Assembly: GCA_016717305.1 (NCBI GenBank)
Contig: JADKFY010000001.1
Coordinates: 124,001-188,000 of the forward strand
Length of the DNA: 64,000 bases
DNA from: Flavobacteriales bacterium
Lineage (GTDB): Bacteria; Bacteroidota; Bacteroidia; Flavobacteriales_F; PHOS-HE28
Reading direction: 5' to 3'
Positions 45,261-54,394 of the stretch are shown here, in pieces. The notes under the pieces were generated by a model that saw only the letters and a list, made by a program, of their open reading frames with translations, did not search any database and had not been told where the DNA came from. The position numbers and the translations under genes were made by a program. The stretch's first letter is position 1, and each line of letters begins with the position of its first letter.

Positions 45261-46283
45261 TCATCGCGACAATCCCTTCGGTAACTTCATGCGTTTGTCA
45301 CTGAACATGCCGATCCATTGCAGGCTCACTTCCATGCCGCCGCGATAGCTCGTTTGTGCGCGTAGTTTGCTGATGTTGATGTCGTAGCTCAACCCGGCCA
45401 TCAACTTGCGCTTCCATTCCAATTGCACAGTGGGAACAACGGCATCCTTGTACCGATAGAAACAACCGAAGTAGACGGCAGAAGAATTCTTGTCGGTCGT
45501 GTACCTACTGTCCACACCTATCCTTCGGTGTATCAAGCCACCCACGTTGATCTCGCGGCTTGCACCTTGCTGCGCCAAGAAGAACTTCGGTAACCATATC
45601 CAACGTTCGCCTTCGATCCGCAATTCACCGTGCACCACATATCGGCGCAACAGTCGATCCGCATTCGACCCGAACAACGAGACCCGCGCTTGGTTCAAAT
45701 GGAACACCGAACCGCCGGCTTTCCAACCGATGCCGTTCTTCAAATCCCCTTTCCCAAGCACCCCCGCACCAAAGTCTGCAAAGGAAGATCTGCTGTTCGC
45801 GATGGATTCGTTCGTCGGCAGATCGGGGTTGTACCCTGCGCTATTGTATTGGCTGTCCCATCGCATGCCGTCGAGCACTGCACTGCGTTGTCCGTAGCCG
45901 CCTTGCAGACCGAATGCGATCATGCTTTCCTCTCCGCTTTTGATCGCGTAGGAAACACTGAGGTTCGCTTGCGTGTCGCCGAATCGCGTGCTGCCCGCCT
46001 TGTCACTGAAGGCACTGACACCGATACCGAGATAGCGGCCACCGCCTAGTTTTCCAGCAAGGACAGGGAGGTCATAGCTGAACGCACTCGTACGGAACGG
46101 ACTACCTAAGCTGCGCCATTGTTCGCGGTGGATCAGGACCAGCCGTTGATCACCTTCAATATCACCAGCGTTCGCTGGATTGATCACGAGCGGCGCGTTG
46201 TAGAATTGCCCGAAGTGGACGTCTTGTCCGAAGAGGAATATGCCAAAGAGAATTCCTGATACAAGTAACGCAATGCGAAGCAT
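45261..46283 (-). CDS. PorP/SprF family type IX secretion-associated outer-membrane protein
   Basis: From the ATG at 46283 the product is 340 residues with a signal peptide ending LFGQ. The family start pattern VHFGQFYNAPLVINPANAG is clear, followed by HREQWRSLGSPFRTSAFSYD and barrel strands with GGYGQRSAVLDGMRWDSQYN. PorP/SprF proteins partner with T9SS cargo that has a gliding-motility-type C-terminal domain and are thought to anchor or help export it. The gene directly upstream codes for such a cargo. It ends a seven-gene operon. Confidence 0.93.
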   Translation of the reverse strand: MLRIALLVSGILFGIFLFGQDVHFGQFYNAPLVINPANAGDIEGDQRLVLIHREQWRSLGSPFRTSAFSYDLPVLAGKLGGGRYLGIGVSAFSDKAGSTRFGDTQANLSVSYAIKSGEESMIAFGLQGGYGQRSAVLDGMRWDSQYNSAGYNPDLPTNESIANSRSSFADFGAGVLGKGDLKNGIGWKAGGSVFHLNQARVSLFGSNADRLLRRYVVHGELRIEGERWIWLPKFFLAQQGASREINVGGLIHRRIGVDSRYTTDKNSSAVYFGCFYRYKDAVVPTVQLEWKRKLMAGLSYDINISKLRAQTSYRGGMEVSLQWIGMFSDKRMKLPKGLSR

Positions 46284-46318
46284 GATCGGTCCGTCCTTCG
46301 ATATATTCATCGTTCCGG

Positions 46319-49300
46319 TCATCGCACCAACGTGATGTTTCCCGTCTTTTGGATGTCTTCACCCTTTTCGGTACGTGCTACCAAAGTGTAGATGTATACG
46401 CCGCTTGCACCTGGCCTTCCGTTCACGATACCGTCCCAACCCTTGTCCACATCGTTCGTGCTGAACAAGGCGGTTCCCCAGCGATCGAACACCACGAATT
46501 CCAGTTCGATCACGGTCGGTGCGCGCACGAAGAGTACATCGTTGTTGCCATCGTTGTTGGGACTGAACACATCAGGGATGAACACCGCATCACTGCCGCG
46601 AATGCACATGTCCAATGCCATCGAGTCCGCACAATTCCCTTCGTTCCAAACCACCAATTGCACTTGGTAGTAGCCCGCGACACCGTGGTCGTAGTGCGGG
46701 TTCGTGCCGAACGAGTAAGGAACTGTGTCCGTGTTCAATACCCAGTATCCATCCACCGCGTTGTTGCTGAGGTCGATGAAGGTGACATCCTTTTGATCGA
46801 AGTCCACGCACGATTCATTTGGGTTGGCACTGAAGAGCGCCGTGATCGGCGGCCAGCTCGGCACGCGTACCAAACTGTCCGTGTCACATCCGGTTTCGTT
46901 GTTGGTAACAGTTACGAATGCCAATCCACCTGCGGGCAGCGCGATGCTGTCCCCTTGCAATTCGCTTGAACCGACTTCCCAATTGAAGTTGTACGTGCCG
47001 CTTCCGGTCACACTTCCCACAACGTAGCCATCATCGCCGTAGCACTGCATGGGCGGGAAGTTGAAGGCCGGTGCGAATGGTGGGTGTACCACGATGGTGA
47101 TACTGTCCAACACCGGAGCGCTGCATCCATCGGTGGTCATTACCGAGTAGGATGTAGTTGTGGAAGGGGAGACGTTTTGCGTGGAGACGGGGAACAGTCC
47201 ATGGTCCCATTGATATGTTATGATGGCTTCTGGATCGCCTCCGCTGGTCTGCACTTCGATGGAACTACCGCCACCTGCGCAGATCGGATTGTTCAACACC
47301 ACCAACTGCGTGGTCAAAGCAGCGTGGTCCGTAAAGCGAAGCGTGTCCGTGCTCAGGCATGCGCCGTAACCGATCGAGTAGATCAGTTCGTAGTCACCAT
47401 TCGATAATGTTGAAGGATTGAATGTTACCGCGTTGAACCCTGTGAGATCACCGCCGGGAGGAGAGAATGTGATCGTTACATCCACATCGTTCGAGCAGTA
47501 CATCGGTTGTACACCACCGAGCTGTGCTTGCTGAAAAAGAAGAACCGTAACGGTTACAGAATCGCTGCAACCGGCTGGGGTATCGTAGTGGATCAAGTGA
47601 TCGCCTTCGCCTGCAGTAGATGGATCGAACAAACCACTTTGATCAACGCCATTTCCGGTGAATGTGGCTCCCGGCGGTACGATCGCGATCGCGAACGGAT
47701 CCGCGTTACTACATATCGTCATATCGGCAACGTTCAGTGAGGATGGATGCACGATCGCCAACAGTGAGTCGCCGCAGGTGTTCGCATCGAAGTGCAAAGT
47801 GTGAACACCGATACCGGCCACTTGTGGATCGAAGTACCAGTCCTCATTGATGTTCTGACTTATTGCGGTCCCGCTCCATGATCCATCCCAAGGTGTGCGG
47901 CCGGTGCTTTCGAGATCAAGTTGCAGTGCATCGCTATCCGAACAGAAGTACAAAGTGTCGACATCCAAGGTGGTGTATCCGACCAAGATCCCGATGGTAT
48001 CCACACAGCCGTTCGGCGCGAAATAGAGCAGTTCATCCCAGCCGTTTCCGGCTTGCACCGGATCGTACGTTCCTGCGGATGCATCGACAATTCCCGCACC
48101 GGTCCAATAGCCGCCTAGCGGTATCGCAACCGGATCCAGTGTGATCGGCGCGGGTTGCGACGGACAAGCACTGCGGCTCCTGCCGATGTCGACCGGTTTC
48201 ACGTGGATGGTGAATTGTTCATCACATCCATGCAGCGCATAGGTCAGGATATGAGTGCCTCCTTCAGCCTCATCAGGATCGAAGGTGCCGCGCAACGAGT
48301 CGACGATGCCCGCACCGTACCAACGACCACCCCATGGTTGAACAGGAATATCGAATGGATATGTGCTCTGACAAACCGTATCGAGTTGCGTCTGTCCCGT
48401 GATGTTCGCCACGTTGATCGTCTTCGTATCCGAGCACGAACCAGCCGAATACGTGACCACATACGAGCCTTCCGTAGATGGATCGAACACTCCGTTCGCT
48501 TGCATGAAGGGCCCGCTCCAAGTACCGCCCTGCGGTGTATTGTCCACGATCATGAAAGGTGCTGTGCCCGGACAAGCCGCTTCGTCGAAACCCGCATCCA
48601 TGCTGTCCACGAGCAAGATCACCGTGGCTTCGCAGCCACCGGGAATGCCATAGGTCAGCACGTGGTTTCCGGGCCCGGCCGTATCGGGATCGAAGGTCCC
48701 GGACAAGCTGTCCAAAATACCCGGTCCGCTCCACCAACCGCCTGGAGGTGTGGCCGAAAGATCGAAGGCATCAAGTGATTGGCATACGTTGGCTGGCGCA
48801 CCGTTGATCTGCGGATCAAGCACCACGACCGTTCGGCTATGTGTGGCCTGCGCCCCTGTTCCGTTCTCGGTCACCACAACGCTGTAGGTCGTTGTAGTGG
48901 TGGGGCACACACTTACAGGACCTTCAACAGGAGCAAGTCCATTGTCCCAGCTGTACGTGTAGCTCAAGCAGCCGTTCACATCCGCGGTCAAGTTCGTGCA
49001 AGTCCCTGCGCAGATCGTGTCGTTCGTTGCAAGCAATTCCACTGCAATGGGGCATGAAGCAACTTGCGTGTTAGCCGTCAACGTGAAGAACCATAGTGAA
49101 TCGCACCGGTCCCGCAAACCGATCCGGAATGACACGGTGTAAGGACAATTCCGGTCGAAAGCAGGAGCAACACCCAAGCGCATGGTCTGTGTTTCTCCGC
49201 CTACGCAAGCGAGCGGTGAAGCCGTAGTGACGTTTGGCGCTCCTTCTCCAATGATGGAGAATGCGGCAGGTGAAATTGAATCACACGGGATCGGGTAGCT

Positions 49301-49801
49301 GAATTGCACACCGAACATACCACTGTTGCATCCAGGTGCAACCGGGATCGACATCACAGGCGGTACGGGTGGGTCAACAATACTGGTCCATTGCGCTTCG
49401 AAACCGCAATAGGCTACCGTGGGGTCGCTCACGAAATGCACGGTCAGAATACCGCTCGTGGCAGTGATGGGTGGCGGAGCTGTGGTGCCGGAGTATGCCG
49501 GTCCGATCTGTGGGGAGTTGATCGACGGGCCGTTGTGAAAGGTGAGAAAGTCATAACCCTGCTCCAAACAAAAGGTGGGTTGAAAGACCAAGGTGACCTG
49601 CGATCCCGCGTCGATGGTGAAGATATAGTCTTCATTGTTCCCATATATCAGCTCGCCGGGTCCAGCTTCGCTATCCAACAGGATCCCCTTGCATATCGTT
49701 ACAACGGTGTCGCTCATGTTGAATTCCTGCAACACCTGCGCATGCGCAACAGAGGTCAATGTGACCACGGTTACCATTGCGATGTTGCGGATCCTCTTCA
49801 T
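46319..49801 (-). CDS. Giant secreted protein with CUB-like domain, seven repeats and gliding-motility C-terminal domain
   Basis: The protein has 1160 residues with a signal peptide ending AHAQ. A CUB-like domain (about 40-140) shows LEQGYDFLTFHNGPSINS and ILTVHFVSDPTVAYCGFEAQ. From about residue 340 come seven units of about 75 residues built on GGxWSGxGI, GTFDPDTAGPGNHVLTY and a closing Cys. PKD-type segments follow, with the typical C-terminal domain starting IPDVFSPNNDGNNDVLF and closing VYIYTLVARTEKGEDIQKTG. This C-terminal domain targets cargo to T9SS and surface attachment. The PorP/SprF gene is 35 bp downstream. Confidence 0.92.
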   Translation of the reverse strand: MKRIRNIAMVTVVTLTSVAHAQVLQEFNMSDTVVTICKGILLDSEAGPGELIYGNNEDYIFTIDAGSQVTLVFQPTFCLEQGYDFLTFHNGPSINSPQIGPAYSGTTAPPPITATSGILTVHFVSDPTVAYCGFEAQWTSIVDPPVPPVMSIPVAPGCNSGMFGVQFSYPIPCDSISPAAFSIIGEGAPNVTTASPLACVGGETQTMRLGVAPAFDRNCPYTVSFRIGLRDRCDSLWFFTLTANTQVASCPIAVELLATNDTICAGTCTNLTADVNGCLSYTYSWDNGLAPVEGPVSVCPTTTTTYSVVVTENGTGAQATHSRTVVVLDPQINGAPANVCQSLDAFDLSATPPGGWWSGPGILDSLSGTFDPDTAGPGNHVLTYGIPGGCEATVILLVDSMDAGFDEAACPGTAPFMIVDNTPQGGTWSGPFMQANGVFDPSTEGSYVVTYSAGSCSDTKTINVANITGQTQLDTVCQSTYPFDIPVQPWGGRWYGAGIVDSLRGTFDPDEAEGGTHILTYALHGCDEQFTIHVKPVDIGRSRSACPSQPAPITLDPVAIPLGGYWTGAGIVDASAGTYDPVQAGNGWDELLYFAPNGCVDTIGILVGYTTLDVDTLYFCSDSDALQLDLESTGRTPWDGSWSGTAISQNINEDWYFDPQVAGIGVHTLHFDANTCGDSLLAIVHPSSLNVADMTICSNADPFAIAIVPPGATFTGNGVDQSGLFDPSTAGEGDHLIHYDTPAGCSDSVTVTVLLFQQAQLGGVQPMYCSNDVDVTITFSPPGGDLTGFNAVTFNPSTLSNGDYELIYSIGYGACLSTDTLRFTDHAALTTQLVVLNNPICAGGGSSIEVQTSGGDPEAIITYQWDHGLFPVSTQNVSPSTTTSYSVMTTDGCSAPVLDSITIVVHPPFAPAFNFPPMQCYGDDGYVVGSVTGSGTYNFNWEVGSSELQGDSIALPAGGLAFVTVTNNETGCDTDSLVRVPSWPPITALFSANPNESCVDFDQKDVTFIDLSNNAVDGYWVLNTDTVPYSFGTNPHYDHGVAGYYQVQLVVWNEGNCADSMALDMCIRGSDAVFIPDVFSPNNDGNNDVLFVRAPTVIELEFVVFDRWGTALFSTNDVDKGWDGIVNGRPGASGVYIYTLVARTEKGEDIQKTGNITLVR

Positions 49802-49810
49802 GGGCCATGG

Positions 49811-50263
49811 TCAAAGACTGTCCTGCGGAAGAATGGTGATCGTGGTGGTTACGATCTCGTTGCTCCGGTTCCCAGCGCGATCCACCACGTGGAAGGAATA
49901 GGTCATTTGCTCTTCGGTTCCATTGCCCAACAAGAACAAGGGCGAAAGCTGAACTTCGAGTTCTCCCCTGATCGCCAATTCGGTGTCCGGTGGTGAAAGA
50001 GGTATGATATGATAGCCATCGGCGGTCTTCAATCGGCTATCCTTCACCCACAGCGAATGATCGTCGGGGTCGGTCTGGCCAAGGTCCCCATCGCCGTCCT
50101 CGTATTTGAAGCGTAGTAGAATGGGTTGTTCAAATTCGATCACGGTTGAAGGACCTGCTGAGATCAGTTCAATGGATGGTTCGCGTGGCATGATATCCAC
50201 TGCTTCCTTCTTGCATGCAATAAGAACACCGATCACCGAAAGCAAGAGTGCGATCTGTTTCAT
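49811..50263 (-). CDS. Small lipoprotein with Ig-like fold
   Basis: The 150-residue protein has a lipoprotein signal with lipobox VLIAC followed by KKE. The mature part is beta-rich (ILLRFKYEDGDGDLGQTDPD, TYSFHVVDRAGNRSNEIV), suggesting one Ig- or cadherin-like domain with an acidic, possibly calcium-binding DGDGD loop. The start codon overlaps the stop of the cytochrome-like lipoprotein gene (ATGA), and the giant surface protein gene starts 9 bp downstream. No family identified. Confidence 0.8.
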   Translation of the reverse strand: MKQIALLLSVIGVLIACKKEAVDIMPREPSIELISAGPSTVIEFEQPILLRFKYEDGDGDLGQTDPDDHSLWVKDSRLKTADGYHIIPLSPPDTELAIRGELEVQLSPLFLLGNGTEEQMTYSFHVVDRAGNRSNEIVTTTITILPQDSL

Positions 50264-51198
50264 GATGCGATCCGTAACGTGAAGTAGTTCAACATCGGTG
50301 CGGTGGTGCCATCGTTGGGGATCTCCGTTGGATCAGGGTGTGCACCATCGTCCACATAAACGCGCACGAAGAGCACTGTTCCAGCGGGGTATGTGCCAAG
50401 TGGCAATTGTACCTTGTGCGTGAACGTTGTGGTGGTGTTACCAAAGTCCGGGCCGGACAATGTGCTCGCGCTGCTCAACGCTAGTTCTGGAACGGTTTCG
50501 AAACTGCTTGTTGTTGCCACTTTCACCATGTTGTAAGTGAGGGCACTGCTCGTGGTCTCATCATCGGTAAAGGAGAACCAGAGGTCGATGGCGGAACCGG
50601 AAACCTCGATCGGCTGCACACCTTCACCATCGCCGCGCGGGAAAGGGTTGCTCGTTGTACCCGCTGAAAAGGCCAGCACACCGGTTACTTGCGGTTCAAG
50701 GTTGCCGATCGTTGGTGGGTTGCCGAACATGTCCTTTGCACCCGTTGCGATCCAGTTGTTGATCACCGCACGATAGGCATCCCGGTTCGCAGGCCAGTCG
50801 GAATCGTCGGTCAGGTCCAGCGGCATTATCCCCGAGGTGTTCGGCACGAAGACGGTCAATCGTTCATGCAGGAACGATGCGCTCACATCACCCGGTACCA
50901 CACGGTAGGTGAATGTCTCTTGCGGAGTATTGGCGATGGTCGGGTGAAACACCAACGAATTGTACGCGCTACCGATGGATCGGAATTCCGGTTCGAAGGT
51001 TCCGTCGTGGCATCCGCTCAAGGCACAACTGGGCCGAAGGATCCTTTGATGGATCCACGCAAAATTGTCCTGCGGAATGTTTTCCACCGTGGGATTCGAG
51101 GAACGACGTTCCAGTTCGTCATACGGATTGGGCGTGTCCTTTTTGCATGCTGCCATGACAAGGATGATGCCTGCTATGATAACCCACGTGTTGCGCAT
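50260..51198 (-). CDS. Lipoprotein with CX4CH heme-like motif
   Basis: The 312-residue protein has the lipobox VMAAC followed by KKD. At about residues 55-65 the sequence RPSCALSGCHDGTFEP has Cys-X4-Cys-His, a spacing found in some c-type-cytochrome-like domains of secreted planctomycete and Bacteroidota proteins. The usual axial Met candidate would be in SGIMPLDLT. The C-terminal half is a beta-sandwich-like domain (VLFVRVYVDDGAHPDP). Whether heme is bound is not certain. It is flanked by a DUF1501-like gene 3 bp upstream and a lipoprotein overlapping downstream. Confidence 0.8.
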   Translation of the reverse strand: MRNTWVIIAGIILVMAACKKDTPNPYDELERRSSNPTVENIPQDNFAWIHQRILRPSCALSGCHDGTFEPEFRSIGSAYNSLVFHPTIANTPQETFTYRVVPGDVSASFLHERLTVFVPNTSGIMPLDLTDDSDWPANRDAYRAVINNWIATGAKDMFGNPPTIGNLEPQVTGVLAFSAGTTSNPFPRGDGEGVQPIEVSGSAIDLWFSFTDDETTSSALTYNMVKVATTSSFETVPELALSSASTLSGPDFGNTTTTFTHKVQLPLGTYPAGTVLFVRVYVDDGAHPDPTEIPNDGTTAPMLNYFTLRIAS

Positions 51199-51201
51199 GG
51201 C

Positions 51202-52533
51202 TCAGATCCGATCGAACAAGGATTGGGTTCCGGGTTCCAGGAAGCCCGCGCTCAAGACTTCATTCTTAACACCAAGGATCTCTGCGATCGTGGGTACCAC
51301 ATCGGTCACAATGCCCACTTGGTTGTCTTCGCTTCCGATGCTGAGGTTCGATGGAACATTCGCACCGGCCATCATGCCGAACACGCGCAATGAATTGCTG
51401 TCACTGTGATCGAAGGAGTACCAATCATTTTGATCGCGGATCGCGTTGGGTGTCGAATTCCGACCACACTCCGGTATGGCGATGATCACTGTGTTGCCAG
51501 CCATTTCAGGGATGTGGTTTTGGATGTGGTCCCACATATGGGCTACTGCATGATCGGCGCGATGGAGTGCAGCGAGGTAGCCTGTGAAGCTGCTGTGACA
51601 TCCGTCCACACCACTCATGTTCACTACGGTCAGCGCAGGTTTGAACCATTTCATCACCTCACACGCATATCCAACAGTTGTGAGGTCGCCACTGTCCTGT
51701 ACCGGTGGATGTGCGATGGTTCCGTTGTGCGTCTTGGTGAACATTTCCGACATGAACGCCTTGATGTCCTGCTTCTCTTCCGGCGTGTTCCCGATGCTTG
51801 TGGGTACCGACCCCAAGTGCTCGAAACTGTTGTCAAGGAAGGATTTCATTTCGTAGATCGGCGCCAACTGGTCTTGCGGGTGATACACCTTGGCATCGGA
51901 GAGGTACTGATCCCCTGCAGGACCGAACGTGACGTTCGGAGCGAAGAAGTTCGCGCCGTATTGCGCGCCATAGTTCGGATGGATGCTGTAGTTCAACAAG
52001 GGCACGCTGTTGCCAAGGGAGTTGCCAACGAACCAGGTTTTGCTAGCCGGTATTCCCCCATGGCGACGCAGGTATTCGAAGATCGTGGGGTTCAATGGCT
52101 TCTGCTGAAGGCCTTGCGTTGCGGCGGTATTGCCTTGCAATAAAGAGTTCAATCCACCGTAGTGACCGGCACTAACTGCACGCATTTCACGAAAGAGCGT
52201 TCCCTGTTGCTGGAGGGTCTGGCCAAGGATGGGTTGAATGGGACTGATACCGCCCAGCCCGGTACCGTAAACGATCTTCTCTGGCGGCGGGGTACCGTCC
52301 AACATGTTGTACATGATGTTGCCTTCCGTGGGATCGCTTTGGCTATCACCGAGGTAGCGTTGCAATACGCTCTCTTGTTGACGAACACCGCCGGCGAACA
52401 AAACGAAGACGACATGCTCCGCGAGCTGTGCCCCGGATGCTGCGAACAATCGACCGCTGGGTAGGATGTACGGTGCGGCGAACAACCCTGCAGCAGCGGC
52501 ACCCGTGCGTTTGATGAAATTCCTGCGGTCCAT
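51202..52533 (-). CDS. Tat-exported DUF1501-like (alkaline phosphatase-fold) protein
   Basis: The ATG at 52533 gives 443 residues opening with a Tat signal MDRRNFIKRTGAAAAGLFAA. The fold follows the alkaline phosphatase/sulfatase plan: an N-terminal strand HVVFVLFAGGVRQQ, then the segments GVDGCHSSFTGY and VIIAIPECGRNSTPN, and SFDHSDSNSLRVFGMMAG, as in DUF1501 proteins. The usual nucleophile Ser/Thr at the first metal site is not obvious (FAGGVRQQES), so activity is uncertain. DUF1501 genes typically pair with DUF1549- or DUF1800-type partners; the two lipoproteins upstream may play that part. Confidence 0.82.
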   Translation of the reverse strand: MDRRNFIKRTGAAAAGLFAAPYILPSGRLFAASGAQLAEHVVFVLFAGGVRQQESVLQRYLGDSQSDPTEGNIMYNMLDGTPPPEKIVYGTGLGGISPIQPILGQTLQQQGTLFREMRAVSAGHYGGLNSLLQGNTAATQGLQQKPLNPTIFEYLRRHGGIPASKTWFVGNSLGNSVPLLNYSIHPNYGAQYGANFFAPNVTFGPAGDQYLSDAKVYHPQDQLAPIYEMKSFLDNSFEHLGSVPTSIGNTPEEKQDIKAFMSEMFTKTHNGTIAHPPVQDSGDLTTVGYACEVMKWFKPALTVVNMSGVDGCHSSFTGYLAALHRADHAVAHMWDHIQNHIPEMAGNTVIIAIPECGRNSTPNAIRDQNDWYSFDHSDSNSLRVFGMMAGANVPSNLSIGSEDNQVGIVTDVVPTIAEILGVKNEVLSAGFLEPGTQSLFDRI

Positions 52534-52547
52534 TTTGGGTCTGGGGA

Positions 52548-53051
52548 TCAATAGAATAAATACTCCTCGCTCAAAGCGAAGGAGAAGTAAATGAGCTCGG
52601 GTGTCACATTCGGATCCGCGGTGATCTTGTTGCGGAACCAGGTCTTTTCAGCTTCGGTGGGGTTACGTACCAAGAAACGGTTATACGTAGCTATAATGAA
52701 AGCGTTCACATCTGCATTCATTTCATCGGCCGTCGGGATCTGCACGCCGGGCTTGTTCATGAAGTTGCTGATGATCACTTCGCGAGCCAATTGTTTGTCC
52801 CCGATGCTCTGGATGCACTGATCGATCTTGTAGAGATCATTCGGTGAAAGCGCCGTTTGGAAAAGGTTTGCATGCAGGATCGCAGCATACTCCTGGTTCG
52901 ATTTTTCGCGGTCCTTGTCGCCATCGTGCAAGTCCAGGTCGACCGTGTCAAGCTCATACAGGAACAGGTCCTTTTTGCAACCCGTGGCCAACACTGCGAC
53001 CAAAAGGAGCATCGCAGTGGATCGTAGAATGGATGTGGTGTTGAGTTGCAT
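52548..53051 (-). CDS. Lipoprotein of the DUF1501 operon
   Basis: The 167-residue protein has a lipobox LATGC followed by KKD. The mature part is helical, with an Asp-rich stretch after the anchor (LDTVDLDLHDGDKDRE) and a C-terminal unit YNRFLVRNPTEAEKTWF. This unit resembles the repeated YVNRLFIDLLGREP motif of the upstream lipoprotein, suggesting common ancestry. No family identified. It is 14 bp upstream of the Tat-exported gene and 19 bp downstream of the first lipoprotein. Confidence 0.8.
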   Translation of the reverse strand: MQLNTTSILRSTAMLLLVAVLATGCKKDLFLYELDTVDLDLHDGDKDREKSNQEYAAILHANLFQTALSPNDLYKIDQCIQSIGDKQLAREVIISNFMNKPGVQIPTADEMNADVNAFIIATYNRFLVRNPTEAEKTWFRNKITADPNVTPELIYFSFALSEEYLFY

Positions 53052-53070
53052 GGCGATCTATTCCGTCGGT

Positions 53071-54012
53071 TCAATTAGGGTTTCCCAGACCGGCATATTC
53101 ATCACCGATCAGGGTGGAGCGTTGCAGGCGTTGGAAGTCGTGGTCAGTTTGGTAGGCCGCAGAGGCCTGATATGTTTCGTATGTGGAAGGTTCGCGGCCG
53201 AGGAATGACTTGTAGCAGAACCTCACCAACCCTTCGTTCCCTTCGGTGCTGTTCACGAGGATGTCGAGGTATCCGGCCTTGTTCTGTGCGCTTGCACCAA
53301 AGAGTATCGCGCTCGCGTTGTGCTCCACCATTTCGAAACCGGCAGTGAATTCCGCATTGGTCGGGTATCGAAAGAGCATGTTGTCGAATGAAGCGTTCAC
53401 GAAGTTGAAGGAGTTCATGTTGATGAAGTCGAAGATCGAGTTGAACATCATGCGCTTCGCGACCTCGTTCGCTGTGATCAGCCCATCACGATGTTCCATC
53501 CGAGCGTTCCTAAGGCGGAGCAGTTTCTGCAATGTGCTATTGCTTTCACTAGCGCCCTGTGAATTGCCGCTCAATGAATCCGCAACGGCGGCTTGTTGCG
53601 CATCGTTGATGTAACCATCGATCACTTCATCGCTCGCACCTTCAAGAAAGCGTGCCTTGAAAGATCCATATAGACGTTGGTGGTATGCCTCCTTGTACGA
53701 TGAGTCACCCTGAACGAAGGTGGTGCTGGTCATCAACTTGTTCACCAAGGTGGTACGCGCGTCAACACTCAGTCCCGCGTTTTCCAAAGTGGATACTTCC
53801 GCATCCATCTCGGTGTCCACCGGTTCACGGCCCAACAAGTCGATGAACAATCGGTTCACATAATTCCGTGTCACCACGGTCGGCACGCCGTCGTAGTCAG
53901 GAGCCAAATTGTCCGGCCGAACCTGTAACTCCTCTTTCTTGCATCCAACACAAACCAAAACGGCCAGCAGGACAGAAAGATGGATGTCTTGGAAGGTGTG
54001 CTTGCGAGCCAT
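53071..54012 (-). CDS. Lipoprotein with DUF1549-like LGREP motifs, first gene of the operon
   Basis: The ATG at 54012 gives 313 residues with lipobox VCVGC followed by KKEE; the longer in-frame start at 54210 is rejected because it hides the signal. The mature part is helical and has two related motifs, NYVNRLFIDLLGREPVDTEM and RFCYKSFLGREPSTYETY, with a third weaker one, FDNMLFRYPTNAEF. LGR-P motifs of this type occur in DUF1549/DUF4214-type proteins of planctomycetes and other bacteria. This is probably a surface or periplasmic scaffold; it shows no obvious catalytic residues. Confidence 0.8.
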   Translation of the reverse strand: MARKHTFQDIHLSVLLAVLVCVGCKKEELQVRPDNLAPDYDGVPTVVTRNYVNRLFIDLLGREPVDTEMDAEVSTLENAGLSVDARTTLVNKLMTSTTFVQGDSSYKEAYHQRLYGSFKARFLEGASDEVIDGYINDAQQAAVADSLSGNSQGASESNSTLQKLLRLRNARMEHRDGLITANEVAKRMMFNSIFDFINMNSFNFVNASFDNMLFRYPTNAEFTAGFEMVEHNASAILFGASAQNKAGYLDILVNSTEGNEGLVRFCYKSFLGREPSTYETYQASAAYQTDHDFQRLQRSTLIGDEYAGLGNPN

Positions 54013-54394
54013 GGATCCTGTGTACGCAGCCGATCCGCAGAAGTGACAAATTATCGACGAATGGGGCTCCTGATACGACAGAATGCCAAATGGGTCGATG
54101 GATATGATCTTCGATCGCCTTGTGGTGCCTGCTCCGACCCAGACCCCATTAACCGCTCTGTGATGATTCATCGGAGCACGACCCACGAGGATCTCATTGG
54201 TCGTGATCATGCGAATGGTTTTTCACATGAAATCAACGGAATGAGCAACGCCCCAGGGAGAAACATGGGGCGTTGCTCCAAAGTGATAATGTACACTGGA
54301 ACGTATTCCAGTTATGTGGAGAGGGATCTTGGTCCAACGGGAGAGATTTGGCGGCATGCGACCACCATGCCGTCAATTTGCCGAGATGTGGTCC
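54013..54394. other. Intergenic region upstream of the surface operon with two perfect hairpins
   Basis: No convincing gene is seen. GAGCAACGCCCC (54243-54254) pairs with its exact complement at 54267-54278 around a 12-nt loop. The palindrome ACTGGAA-CGTA-TTCCAGT spans 54295-54312. The first hairpin lies downstream of the small minus-strand gene at 54395 and may be its terminator; the second could be an operator. The promoter of the seven-gene operon should be here, but no clear TAnnTTTG box is seen. Confidence 0.55.
54243..54278. terminator. Hairpin with 12-bp perfect stem
   Basis: Arms 54243-54254 and 54267-54278 pair exactly. On the minus strand the stem is followed by attccgttgatttc. The core gcaacgcccc is the same as in the terminator at 2598-2655. 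Confidence 0.6.
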
